Assembly (NCBI GenBank): GCA_016703765.1
Contig: JADJBL010000011.1
Location: forward strand, 72,141 to 136,140
Direction of reading: 5' to 3'
DNA: 64,000 bases
From: Saprospirales bacterium
Lineage (GTDB): Bacteria; Bacteroidota; Bacteroidia; Chitinophagales; Saprospiraceae
In this document: positions 37,874 to 46,209 of the stretch, piece by piece
Position numbering within the stretch: the first letter of the stretch is position 1
Layout of the letters: each line of letters opens with the position of its first letter
Program-made: the position numbers and the translations under genes
The notes under the pieces: model-generated
The model's input: only the letters and a program-made list of their open reading frames with translations
The model's database searches: none
Told to the model about the DNA's origin: nothing

Positions 37874-38101
37874 TTACTTTCTCATCGACTCCCAAATTTC
37901 CAAAAGCAACCCCTGATTTTCCTTTGCCCATTGGATCATCTTTTTATGTTGCTTCGTGGGCAGATTTCCTCTGAAGGTTTTCAAAGATTTTATTTCAACC
38001 AATTCTTCAAATTCTGCATAGACTGCATGGAAATGAGGAGGAAGGTGATCATTGTAGTAAAAATCTACCTTTATGCCATCAATAATGAAGAATGTAGGCA
38101 T
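37874..38101 (-). CDS. DUF4160-family protein
   Basis: A 75-aa protein with the DUF4160 signature IDGIKVDFYYNDHLPPHFHAVYAEFEELVEI; the DHLPPHFH motif with two His residues is diagnostic. The C-terminus WAKENQGLLLEIWESMRK is also typical. First gene of the minus-strand unit DUF4160-DUF2442-XRE, with a good promoter just upstream. Function unknown; suspected toxin-antitoxin-like partner of DUF2442. Confidence 0.88.
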   Translation of the reverse strand: MPTFFIIDGIKVDFYYNDHLPPHFHAVYAEFEELVEIKSLKTFRGNLPTKQHKKMIQWAKENQGLLLEIWESMRK

Positions 38102-38121
38102 GTTGTATCCTAATTAGGTAA

Positions 38122-38152
38122 CAAAGATGCGAAAAAAATATTTTCCTGTCAA
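38122..38152 (-). promoter_or_regulatory. Promoter of the DUF4160-DUF2442-XRE unit
   Basis: On the minus strand, TTG (38150-38152), 20 bases, then CATCTTTG (38122-38129), one mismatch from TAnnTTTG. The spacing equals that of the two other good promoters here (42568 and 54679). The -33 end touches the GTG start of the divergent GT4. Confidence 0.7.
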
Positions 38153-39307
38153 GTGAAAAAACTCGCCATCCTCGCCACCCATCCCATTCAATACTACGCC
38201 CCCGTATTCAGGCTCATAACCGGGCGTGGGAAGATCGGCCTCAAGGTCTTCTACACCAAAGCTCCGGAAGCTACCCTGTTCGACAAGGGCTTTGGAAGGA
38301 AGGTGGAATGGGATATCCCCCTGCTAGATGGCTATGAATATGAATTCCCTCCGCCTTCTCAAAAACTTCGGCGGACACAACCAGTCACTAGTCACAAGTC
38401 ACTAATCACCAGTTACGCCCCCGACGCCCTCCTCGTCTTCGGCTGGAACTTCCCCGGCCACCTGAAGCTCATGCGGCATTTCCACGGAAAGATCCCCGTC
38501 TGGTTTCGCGGCGACTCCACCTTGCTGGATGAAAAGGCCGGGCTGAAAACCCTGGCCCGCAGGCTGTTCCTGCGCTGGGTGTACGGGCATGTGGACAAGG
38601 CCTTCTATGTGGGCTCGAACAATAAGGCCTACTTCCTGGCCCACGGCCTGCGGGAAGACCAACTCGTTTTTTCGCCCCACGCCATCGACAACGAGCGTTT
38701 TGCGGATAGCCCGGAGCGGGCTTATGAAGCTCGGGCCAAAGCCTGGCGCACAGATCTCGGGCTCTCCGAGCACGATACCGTCATCCTGTTTGCGGGGAAG
38801 CTCGAGCCAAAAAAAGATCCCCTGTTGCTCATCGAGGCGGTCCAGGGTTTGAATGCGGGCTTGTCCCGGCCGCTCAAACTGGTGTTGGTGGGAACCGGGG
38901 TTTTGGAAAACGCCGTCCGCGAAAAAGTAAGCGCAGATAAAAACCTGCGCTGGCTGGGCTTCCAAAATCAGAGCCAGATGCCGGTGGTGTACCGCCTGGG
39001 CGATGTCTATTGCCTGCCCTCCAAAGGCCCCGGCGAGACCTGGGGCCTGGCGGTGAACGAGGCGATGGCCTGCTCCCGTCCTGCGATCGCCAGCGACCGC
39101 TGCGGGTGTGCGGTGGATCTGATCCGCGATGGGGAAACGGGATTTTCGTTTAAAGCCAACTCCCTAAGTTCCCTGCAGGAAGCCCTCCAAAAAATTACCG
39201 CCTCAAACCTGGAAATATTAGGCCGGAACGCCTTGGGACATATTCAGGATTGGAGTTTCTCATCCCAAGTCCTTACTTTTGAAAACCAACTAAAAACTAA
39301 AAATTAA
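38153..39307 (+). CDS. Family 4 glycosyltransferase
   Basis: A 384-aa GT-B enzyme in one frame, from GTG 38153 (KKLAILATHPIQYYAPVFRLI). FDKGFGRKVEWDIPLLDGYEYEF is a common N-terminal pattern, then DALLVFGWNFPGHLK and IPVWFRGDSTLLDE. The donor domain shows VILFAGKLEPKKDPLLLIEA, CLPSKGPGETWGLAVNEAMA (EX7E-like) and RPAIASDRCG. Between GYEYEFPPP and YAPDALLVFGW is a translated tandem repeat (TQPVTSHKSLITS) related to the 14-nt unit in two T9SS genes; homologues would be expected to lack it. The end merges into an A-rich repeat of actaaaa words. Confidence 0.9.
   Translation: MKKLAILATHPIQYYAPVFRLITGRGKIGLKVFYTKAPEATLFDKGFGRKVEWDIPLLDGYEYEFPPPSQKLRRTQPVTSHKSLITSYAPDALLVFGWNFPGHLKLMRHFHGKIPVWFRGDSTLLDEKAGLKTLARRLFLRWVYGHVDKAFYVGSNNKAYFLAHGLREDQLVFSPHAIDNERFADSPERAYEARAKAWRTDLGLSEHDTVILFAGKLEPKKDPLLLIEAVQGLNAGLSRPLKLVLVGTGVLENAVREKVSADKNLRWLGFQNQSQMPVVYRLGDVYCLPSKGPGETWGLAVNEAMACSRPAIASDRCGCAVDLIRDGETGFSFKANSLSSLQEALQKITASNLEILGRNALGHIQDWSFSSQVLTFENQLKTKN
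38383..38414 (+). repeat. Tandem agtcact/agtcaca array read in frame
   Basis: Degenerate copies of agtcactagtcac occur inside the GT4 gene and are translated as PVTSHKSLITS. It is the same repeat family as at 2641-2668 and 53108-53136, but in an unrelated protein. Confidence 0.8.
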
Positions 39308-39319
39308 AAACTCAACACT

Positions 39320-40707
39320 CTGAAATATATCCCCCTTTATATCCCTTTCATCCTCAGCCTGGCCTTGTCGACCATGCCGGAGTTGTCCTATTGGGTGGCA
39401 TGGGGAGGCTCCTTGTTTATTTTGGCTTTGGTTTTTCTCGGGCCTGCGAAGAATCTGCCCGAGCGGCGGCCATGGGATCAACAACTTCTGAGGCCCTTGT
39501 TTTTGCCCCATTTTATTTTTGCGGGGTATATGGGCTTGAGTTCGGTATTCCACTTCCTCTACTCCAAGGGGTATGTATACTTTACCCCGGTTGGGGATCC
39601 CGCTCCGCAGGAATATTTCCTGCAGCTGGCGGAGGCTCAGCAATTGTACGTTTTAGCTCATGCGGCCCTGGTTCACGGCATCATGCTGGCATCCCGATAC
39701 AGGGCGCCGAAGTTTTCCCTTGAATTCAAATCCTATTCCGGAGGAGCGCTGGTCCTGGCATTTCTGGCAATAGGGCTTACGGCACTGTTCCACGCCGTAC
39801 CGGGGCTGGACCAGTTTGCCGTAAAACCGACAACCTGAGCCTGGTGGCCAGCGTGGTAGCCGTAGCCCTGGTTTTGCCCGAAAGGAAATGGATGTATTCC
39901 GTTGTGGCGCTTGCCTTGTTCGGCGCCAACCTGTTTCAATCTTTTATTTCGGGATGGAAGGAAGACATTTTGGTTCCGCTGATCCTGCTGGGCGCTTTGT
40001 TGTATCCCCAGTATAAAAAGCCCGTGATCGTGTTGGGTTCTATTTCTATTGTTTTCCTGCTCTTTGTCCTCCCGTTTTTCACCAATATTATTCGGGAGCA
40101 GAGCTGGCAGGGGCAGGCGGAGGCCACAACCGCAGCCCTGGAGGCTTTTGAAACGCTTCAGAACGCATCTTCCAAAGAGCTGGCAGATGTGAACTGGAAT
40201 TTTCTCGTATTCCGCTTTTCCGAAATATCCAATTTCGTCAAATACATGGAAAATGTGCCTGCGAACAGGCCTTTTTACGACTGGCAGATCATCGACCAGG
40301 GCTTTCTCAATATTCTCCCGCGAACCCTTTTCCCCGACAAACCCAACATGGAGGCGATGGTGATGGAGCGGGTGCTTGAAAATGGGATCATCGAATGGTA
40401 TTCTGTGGACAAGGTATCGGCAAAACCACAATTGGTCGTCGACGGATATCTTTCCTTCGGGATGTTCGGCTCCTGGCTCTTTTGCTTTCTGATCGGCCTC
40501 TTATCCGCCTTTTCCTCTGTCGTGGCGGAGCGGTGGTTCGGAGGCTACCTTTGGGGAACCGGACTAATCTACACTGGCCTTTTTCAGGTCTTCTGGAGGG
40601 GTTCCTGCTGGGAGTTCATCATCAATATCTTTATTTGGAGCTTCATTTTGATGGGACTGCTTTTCGTCCTGTTTCGGGGATTTGGTTTCTTAAAAAAAGT
40701 GAGCTGA
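39320..40707 (+). CDS. Wzy-like oligosaccharide polymerase (one frameshift), start unresolved
   Basis: A multi-spanning inner-membrane protein, about 460 aa, of the oligosaccharide repeat-unit polymerase type. Hydrophobic helices include YIPLYIPFILSLALS, VAWGGSLFILALVFLG, LVLAFLAIGLTALFH, VVALALFGANLFQSF and SISIVFLLFVLPFF. A large loop with IDQGFLNILPRTLFPDKPNM, typical of Wzy proteins, and late helices follow. The frame breaks near 39830, between LDQFA and NLSLVASVVAVAL. The first helix begins before any ATG; CTG 39320 is the only plausible codon unless an indel hides the start. Expected to polymerise undecaprenyl-linked repeat units in the periplasm. Confidence 0.82.
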
Positions 40708-40710
40708 GCG

Positions 40711-41418
40711 GTGGGAATGATCTATTTCACGCATATACCCAAAACCGCCGGAACGGCTTTTAAGAGGAACGTCCTCGAGGCCAATTTTCCGAAAAGGGTC
40801 TTCAGTCCAAAAGGATTTCGCCAATTCGCCCTTCAATCATTTCCGGATCATTCCTGTATTTCCAATCACTTTCCCTACGGGGTTCACGTCTTAAAGCCTC
40901 TCCGTAAAGCGAGCTACCTCACTTTTTTGAGAGACCCCGTGGAAAGGTCCATCAGCCATTATTATTTCGTATTGCAACTGAAATATGAAAAATGGCAGCA
41001 TCCGGATTACGCTCGGCATAGCGCATTTTCGCTGGAGGAAATTTGGCAGGACGAGCCCGGGCAACGTTACGGGGCCTTGAAGAGCAACTTGCAAACGAGG
41101 TTCATAGCGGGTCTCGGCACGGGGTTCTATTTAAAAACGAGCCCGGCAAAGATGTTGAAAACCGCAAAAATGCATTTGCGCGATAAATACCTCTTTGTCG
41201 GTATCCAGGAGCGATTCCCCGAATCCTGTCGCCTGTTTCAAAGCCTTTTCCCTGCCGAACCGACAAACCTGGAAGAACGGCCCATGAAAACGGAAAAAAA
41301 GCCGGAATTGTCCTCCTCCACACTTCTCGCGATTGAAAATGCCAACGAACTGGACCTGGAATTGTATCAATACGGCTTGAAATTATTTGAAAACAGGTCG
41401 ATTGCCGCCGGGAAATAA
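40711..41418 (+). CDS. Sulfotransferase family 2 protein
   Basis: A 235-aa sulfotransferase. The phosphosulfate loop is IYFTHIPKTAGTAFKRNVLE, the 3'-phosphate motif is LTFLRDPVERSISHYYFVLQ, and NLQTRFIAGLG and YLFVGIQERFPESCRLF complete the Sulfotransfer_2 pattern. The start is GTG 40711 or ATG 40717. Intact and directly downstream of the polymerase; its stop is followed at once by the TTG start of the next GT4. The fifth sulfotransferase of the locus. Confidence 0.9.
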   Translation: MGMIYFTHIPKTAGTAFKRNVLEANFPKRVFSPKGFRQFALQSFPDHSCISNHFPYGVHVLKPLRKASYLTFLRDPVERSISHYYFVLQLKYEKWQHPDYARHSAFSLEEIWQDEPGQRYGALKSNLQTRFIAGLGTGFYLKTSPAKMLKTAKMHLRDKYLFVGIQERFPESCRLFQSLFPAEPTNLEERPMKTEKKPELSSSTLLAIENANELDLELYQYGLKLFENRSIAAGK

Positions 41419-42567
41419 TTGAAAATCCTCCACATCACCCCCTCCTACCTGCCCGCCACTATTTACGGCGGACCCACGTTCAGCGTGAGCCGCCTGTGTG
41501 AAAGCCTGGTTTCTGCAGGAGCACAGGTGCGAGTGCTCACGACCACCGCCAACGGGAAAATGAAGCTCGACACCGTGCCCCGGCCAATCGCAACAGGTTC
41601 ACGGGGTGGAGGTTTTTTACTACCCCCGCCTCACCAAAGACCACACCCACTTTTCCCCGCAGCTATTGAGGCAGGTTTGGATACAATGCCGGCGGTTCGA
41701 TGCAGTGCATATCCATTCCTGGTGGAACCTCGTCGCGGTGCTTTCTTTTCTGGTCTGCCGGATTCGCGGGGTCAGGCCCATCGTTTCCCCTCGTGGCATG
41801 TTGAGCCCCTACTCAAAAGGCGCCGGTAGAAGCTTGCTCAAATCTGGGGTGTTTTTACTTACCAAAAGGCAATTGGAGCGCGGCGCCTTTCTGCATTACA
41901 CCTCCACACAGGAACTGGAAAAAAGCATGGTGAAGGCACGGTCTTTTATCGCTCCGAATATCGTGGAGCTGCCTGATTTCAGGCCTTCCCGGAAAATGCT
42001 AGAGCGGAGTTTCGTCTTTGTTTTTTGGGTAGGATCGACCCGGTAAAGGGACTGGAATGGTTGTTCCGGTCGCTCCCCCGCCTTTCTTTTCCCTTGCAGC
42101 TGGAAATCGTGGGAGATGGTCAGAAGGATTACCTCCAATCTTTAAAAACGCTCGCTTCTCAATTGGAAATAGAAAAAAGGATCTCCTGGGCGGGCTGGCT
42201 TTCCGAGGGCCCCAAGTTTGACAAGATCCGGTCTGCTGATTTGATCGTGCTCCTCTCCCGGCACGAAAACTTCGCCAACGTCGTCCTCGAATCCCTCGCC
42301 GTGGGCACGCCCGTGTTGCTGAGCGACCAGGTGGGCCTGAGCGACTACGTGCTGGAAAACGACCTGGGCTGGGTGACGCCGCTCGACCAGGAAAAAATCT
42401 CCCAAACACTGGAAGCAGCCTTCCGGGACAGCGAAAAGCGCCGCCGCATTCGGGAGCACGCGCCCGGAATCATCCGGCGGGATTTCGATGCGGGGAGGGT
42501 GGCGGAGGGGTATTTGGGGGCGTATATGGAGGTTTCAAAACCATCATTTCATGGTAAGAAAAAATAG
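41419..42567 (+). CDS. Family 4 glycosyltransferase (two frameshifts)
   Basis: A GT-B enzyme of about 383 aa when bridged. It starts at TTG 41419 (KILHITPSYLPATIYGGPTF). Frame changes lie near 41590 (to EVFYYPRLTKDHTHFSPQLL, AVHIHSWWNLVAVLSFLVC) and near 42027 (to GRIDPVKGLEWLFRSLPRLS). The donor site is IVLLSRHENFANVVLESLAV (EX7E), then GTPVLLSDQVGLSDYV. Last gene of the main polysaccharide locus; a new promoter starts right after it. Confidence 0.85.
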
Positions 42568-42598
42568 TTGCACTATCCAGTTTTATTGCCTACATTTG
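42568..42598 (+). promoter_or_regulatory. Promoter of the RloA/RloB pair
   Basis: TTG at 42568-42570, 20 bases, then TACATTTG at 42591-42598, an exact TAnnTTTG match. The gene starts 34 bases downstream. It marks the defence pair as a separate transcription unit from the polysaccharide operon. Confidence 0.8.
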
Positions 42599-42631
42599 GA
42601 AATGTATTCCAAATATAATAATTAAAATGGA

Positions 42632-43887
42632 ATGATACTGGAGTTTAGCGTCGAAAACTTTCGCTCTTTCCGTAGCATGCAAACTTTTTCCATGATACCG
42701 GATGAGGGGAAACAGGAATCCGTCGAGCATATCCTGGAAATATCAGACAAATACCAGGCGCTCAAGTCGGCAGTAATCTATGGGGCGAACGCCTCCGGAA
42801 AGAGCAACTTTATGCGGGCGCTTCAAGCGTTGCGGAATGCCGTGCTCACCTCCGCAGACCTTGGACCGGATCAGCGTATTGAGAGTTATATGCCTTATCG
42901 GTTTAATCCCCGTACGATCGACGCCCCTACGGTATTTGAAATCGACTTTTTGGTAGAGAAGGTTCGATACCATTACCATTTAATCCTTCTCGAGCGAGAA
43001 GTGAAGGAAGAGCTCCTCTTGTTTTATCCGGAAGGACGCGAATCCAGGCTTTTCAAAAGGAAAGGACAAACATTCGAGTTTGGCGATTATCTCAAAGGTC
43101 CCAAAACGGTCGTTTCCCGATTGACCGGAAAAAACCAATTATTCCTGTCAAAGGCTGCCCGGAATAATATGGAGCAATTGGAATCGGTATACCGCTTTTT
43201 TGCACAGGGTTTTATGCCCATCCCTTTTCTGGATAATTGGGCGGATAATTACTATATCGACCGGATCGCAAAAGAGATGATCAATGCCCGTCAAAGCGCA
43301 AAGTTCCTTGAAAATTTCAGACTTTTGATCAAGAGTTTCGATGCCGGAATCCATAATTTTAAATCCGAAAAACACGACTTCCCCTTTCTGGAAAAGACTA
43401 TGAAGTATGGATGGAACACGACATTTTCGACGACGAAGGGAATAGGGCGGGAAGCTCTTTTTTCTCTATCGAAGAAGAATCGGCCGGTACTCAGAAGCTG
43501 TTTGTTTTAGGCGGATTGATATTGCGTGCTCTTATGAATGGGCGCGTTATTGTGATCGATGAATTTGAACGAAGCCTCCATCCCCTGATTAGCAACTATC
43601 TAATCCAGTTGTTTCACGATCCAAATATCAACCCAAAAGGTGCGCAACTGATCCTGGCCACTCACGACACCAATTTGTTGAGCGCCGCCGCATTTCGACG
43701 AGATCAGATATGGATCGTAGAGAAAGACAGTACAGGAAGCTCTGAACTTTTCTCTTTAGCTGACGTCAAGGGCATCCTCAAAGACGCCCCCTATGAAAAG
43801 TGGTACTTATCCGGCCGCTTGGGTGGTATTCCGTCCATCCAAAGTCTCGATTTTGAGCTCAACTACGCGGCGGATGAAAAGGAGTAG
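42632..43887 (+). CDS. RloA-type AAA ATPase (one frameshift)
   Basis: An SMC-like/AAA ATPase of about 420 aa, partner of RloB. MILEFSVENFRSFRSMQTFS opens the ABC-type head; Walker A is GANASGKS at residues 51-58. After a frame change near 43410 the C-terminal part gives SAGTQKLFVLGGLI, Walker B VIVIDEFERSLHP and LATHDTNLLS. RloA/RloB pairs correspond to the AbiL type of phage-abortive systems. It probably senses or acts during phage infection (family inference). The stop overlaps the RloB start by 14 bases. Confidence 0.85.
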
Positions 43888-44482
43888 CAAAAAAGTAAAA
43901 AGGGTAAAGAAGCGAATCCTGATTCTCTGTGAAGGGTTAACTGAAAAAAACTACTTTCAGGCGATCAAAGAAGACCCCGATTACAGTCAGGCCCTATTGG
44001 CTGTCAATCCTCAGGTTGTGGCTGCAAAAAGCCCTACTCCGGAACAGGTAGTCAGAGAAGCCTTACAACGAGCCCAAAAGGCCCAAGAGGAAGGAAACGC
44101 CTATGACAAGGTTTGGGTGGTTTTTGATCACGACCATCACATATATCGAAAAACAGCTTACGAACAGGCACAAAAAAGCACCATCAACGTAGGGTTTTCG
44201 GCTATTTCATTTGAAACCTGGTTTTTGCTGCATTTTGTCAGATCGGCCAAAGTCTTTGAAACTGCAAATGCTTTGTTAACCGAGTTAAGGAAGTACTACC
44301 AGGGGTATCAAAAAGCCAGGCAAAACGATTTTTCAAACTTGAAAGATAAGTTGGAAACGGCCCTGAGTAATACGACCTGGCTCAAGAGCCAAACTACTCC
44401 CCCTAACAAGCACATTACAGATTGCAACCCATGGACCGATGTAGATGTCCTGGTTTTGGAACTTATTCGAGCAGGTGAATAA
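43874..44482 (+). CDS. RloB-family protein, partner of the ATPase
   Basis: A 202-aa RloB protein. KKRILILCEGLTEKNYFQAIKE is the toprim-like N-terminal motif with conserved Glu, then YDKVWVVFDHDHH (acidic metal site) and FSAISFETWFLLHF, all hallmarks of RloB/AbiLii. ATG 43874 (MKRSSKKVKRVKK) is preferred over the in-frame upstream start, which lies within RloA. It probably is the effector nuclease of the two-gene defence system (inference). A hairpin terminator follows. Confidence 0.88.
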   Translation: MKRSSKKVKRVKKRILILCEGLTEKNYFQAIKEDPDYSQALLAVNPQVVAAKSPTPEQVVREALQRAQKAQEEGNAYDKVWVVFDHDHHIYRKTAYEQAQKSTINVGFSAISFETWFLLHFVRSAKVFETANALLTELRKYYQGYQKARQNDFSNLKDKLETALSNTTWLKSQTTPPNKHITDCNPWTDVDVLVLELIRAGE

Positions 44483-44730
44483 GGACTTTTCGTTTAGAGT
44501 CTTAACGATGTATTGAACAAAAAACCCATTTTTTGTTCAGTACGCTGGTAGTTAATGAATAAAACAACCAGATTCTTTCAGGAAAAACCTGCGCATTTCC
44601 TTTGGTTAGGAACTCTTCCCCTCTCAAATTCGTATGTAAAAAAGAAGATTTTACATACAGAATAGGCGCTTGAAACCCAAACAATTATCCTGCCGACTGC
44701 CGTGTCGAATCTTCTTAAAGAGGATTAGCC
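44483..44730. other. Intergenic region with two hairpins
   Basis: No gene is seen. It holds the RloB terminator (44514-44539) and a second inverted repeat, gtatgtaaaa / ttttacatac (44632-44641 and 44649-44658), which could be a regulatory site or a weak terminator. Confidence 0.6.
44514..44539 (+). terminator. Hairpin terminator after RloB
   Basis: An 11-bp perfect stem (tgaacaaaaaa / ttttttgttca) with loop ccca lies 31 bases after the RloB stop. The A- and T-rich stem itself supplies the T tract. Confidence 0.7.
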
Positions 44731-45195
44731 ATGGCAAAAAACCTGCTTTTTCCACTCAAGAGCCTGGATATCACCAAGGTCCGGGAGCGCAACAGCACCC
44801 CCAATGAGGGCCTGTTCTGGAAAATCATCTCTGCATTGGACATGGATCAAAAGGACGACGACGACAAACTGCGGCCGGCCCTTGAAAAACTCCAACTCCT
44901 GCCCATACCCTATATCCTGGGCTTTGAAGAAGGGCTCCAATTCAAAATCTTCCATGCTTCGCTCCAGCTCCACCCCACGGCAGTGGCGAGAGGCCTGCGC
45001 AATGACATGTTTGGATTAGGGGTGCGGTATGTTATTTGCGGCGCCATCGCCAGGGGCAAGGACTATTTCCAGGCCGAGACGAAAAACCCGGGATGGATCC
45101 CAAAGGCCGATTTCTTTCAACCCCTGCTCACCCTGGCTACCTGGGCCTACGAGCTCAAAACCGGGCTCCCCGATCTGCGGTATGGGGATAGGTAG
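44731..45195 (+). CDS. Hypothetical protein, possibly DUF4240-like
   Basis: A 154-aa soluble protein. NEGLFWKIISALDMDQKDDD, with an FW-x-II start, then LGFEEGLQFKIFHASLQLHP and VICGAIARGKDYFQAETKNP, vaguely follows the DUF4240 pattern (FW..I near the start, GR/GK..Y/F near the end). I cannot confirm that. It lies directly downstream of the RloA/RloB defence pair, on the same strand but after a terminator. Intact in one frame with ATG start 44731. Confidence 0.55.
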   Translation: MAKNLLFPLKSLDITKVRERNSTPNEGLFWKIISALDMDQKDDDDKLRPALEKLQLLPIPYILGFEEGLQFKIFHASLQLHPTAVARGLRNDMFGLGVRYVICGAIARGKDYFQAETKNPGWIPKADFFQPLLTLATWAYELKTGLPDLRYGDR

Positions 45196-45367
45196 GAGGT
45201 AGTTCCCAATGATGATAAAAATTCAATCCCCCACTTTTTGTAAATATCTGATAATCAGTCCTCAGTTTTTCAAAAACATCTCCTCAGCCCTATTATTGGA
45301 GGGTAAGATTGAAAAAACACGCAGTTCTCCTGAACCAAACAATCCCCGATTTTTGTAGAAAGATTAT

Positions 45368-45691
45368 GTGCCAATGGAACATCGGGGAAGGTTTCAAGCC
45401 CAGGGTGGCGGAATTGAGGAGTCCGAGTCCTGGGCTCAGTCTCGTCCATTAAGTGTAAAAAAAGCTTTAGAACTTTTGAAAAGGCTTATTGACAAGTTAC
45501 ATAAGGAGGACTACGAGAAAAGGAAAACACCTTTTTTGAAAACCCGGGTATTCATCGAAGAAGCTGGAAAAAATGGAGGTGTATCTTCTCCGGTAAAACG
45601 GTCGTTTAAGGTTAAAGGGTCGAAAGACGAGCGGGTAGACATTGAAGTGTTGTCTGGAAAAGCATTTATTAAGGAAAGCAATGATTCATAA
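45368..45691 (+). CDS. Hypothetical small protein, N-terminus doubtful
   Basis: 107 aa in the open frame. The convincing part is the C-terminal 80 residues (LSVKKALELLKRLIDKLHKEDYEKRK...SFKVKGSKDERVDIEVLSGK), a Lys/Glu-rich helix followed by a beta-rich segment. The first 25 residues are encoded by a stretch that looks like a shrunken tRNA-Leu (45398-45437), so the gene may have been truncated or its start replaced. No family recognised. It is followed after 12 bases by another unknown gene. Confidence 0.45.
   Translation: MPMEHRGRFQAQGGGIEESESWAQSRPLSVKKALELLKRLIDKLHKEDYEKRKTPFLKTRVFIEEAGKNGGVSSPVKRSFKVKGSKDERVDIEVLSGKAFIKESNDS
45398..45437 (+). other. Possible internally deleted tRNA-Leu relic
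   Basis: gcccagggtggcggaattg resembles the acceptor stem and D-arm start of bacterial tRNA-Leu. It is followed at once by aggagtccgagtcctgggct, whose end cctgggc pairs with the 5' gcccagg over 7 bp like an acceptor stem. The anticodon and variable arms are missing. It could be chance, or a recombination scar at a tRNA site. Confidence 0.3.
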
Positions 45692-45703
45692 ATTTCAGTC
45701 GCG

Positions 45704-46114
45704 ATGGTAATTAAGAACCAACAAGGGAAAGGAAATGGCCCTCATTTTTTGTTCAAAAACTTTTTGGACGATAAAAGGGTATACCGCCTTAACCAGGCTT
45801 TTTGGAGAAAACAGATCCGAAAAACATTGGGAAACGACTTTCCTCTTTCTACACTTTGGGTAAAGGAGACCTTTAATAATGGTCGTCCATTTTACGATGG
45901 CAACCCCATTTTCAGTGCAAGACTCTCGTCCGATAAAGCATTGCGTATAGTACAAGAAGAACCTGAAAGCAATACTGTTGAATTTGGCTATTGGACTGAA
46001 AAAACCAGCTTGGATAGGGGGCAGGTGGTAGAGGAAATGGTGATCTCCTTGGAGTTGTCCCGCGAATCCCGGCAACTTGCCATTGATGCAATTCAAAAAT
46101 TTATCCACAAGTAG
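45704..46114 (+). CDS. Hypothetical protein
   Basis: A 136-aa soluble protein in a single frame from ATG 45704. KNQQGKGNGPHFLFKNFLDD and FWRKQIRKTLGNDFPLSTLW, later ARLSSDKALRIVQEEPE and EEMVISLELSRESRQLAI. I recognise no family. It follows the small protein at 45368 by 12 bases, suggesting a two-gene unit. Codon use and composition (AT-richer than the polysaccharide genes) fit an accessory island with RloA/RloB. Confidence 0.6.
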   Translation: MVIKNQQGKGNGPHFLFKNFLDDKRVYRLNQAFWRKQIRKTLGNDFPLSTLWVKETFNNGRPFYDGNPIFSARLSSDKALRIVQEEPESNTVEFGYWTEKTSLDRGQVVEEMVISLELSRESRQLAIDAIQKFIHK

Positions 46115-46148
46115 CTCATTTTTAAATCATTATATGACTTTTTTGATA

Positions 46149-46190
46149 TTACTCAATACGCTGAGTAATTTTACTCAATACGTTGAGTAA
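46149..46190. promoter_or_regulatory. Two tandem 20-bp palindromes, operator-like
   Basis: ttactcaatacgctgagtaa and ttactcaatacgttgagtaa lie 2 bases apart (22-base period, about two helical turns), each with 7-bp arms ttactca / tgagtaa. They sit between the unknown gene and the GT2 start at 46210, which they precede by 20 bases. Two sites on the same DNA face suit a dimeric repressor binding cooperatively. Confidence 0.6.
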
Positions 46191-46209
46191 CCCACCTTCT
46201 TCTCTGCAC

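Noticed and set aside
45398-45437. Functional tRNA gene
   Set aside because: It is only about 40 bases and lacks anticodon and complete D and T arms; at most it is a relic.
46149-46190. Terminator for the gene ending at 46114
   Set aside because: Each palindrome has only 7-bp arms with a 6-base loop and no T tract, and the two are nearly identical and phased, which fits binding sites better.
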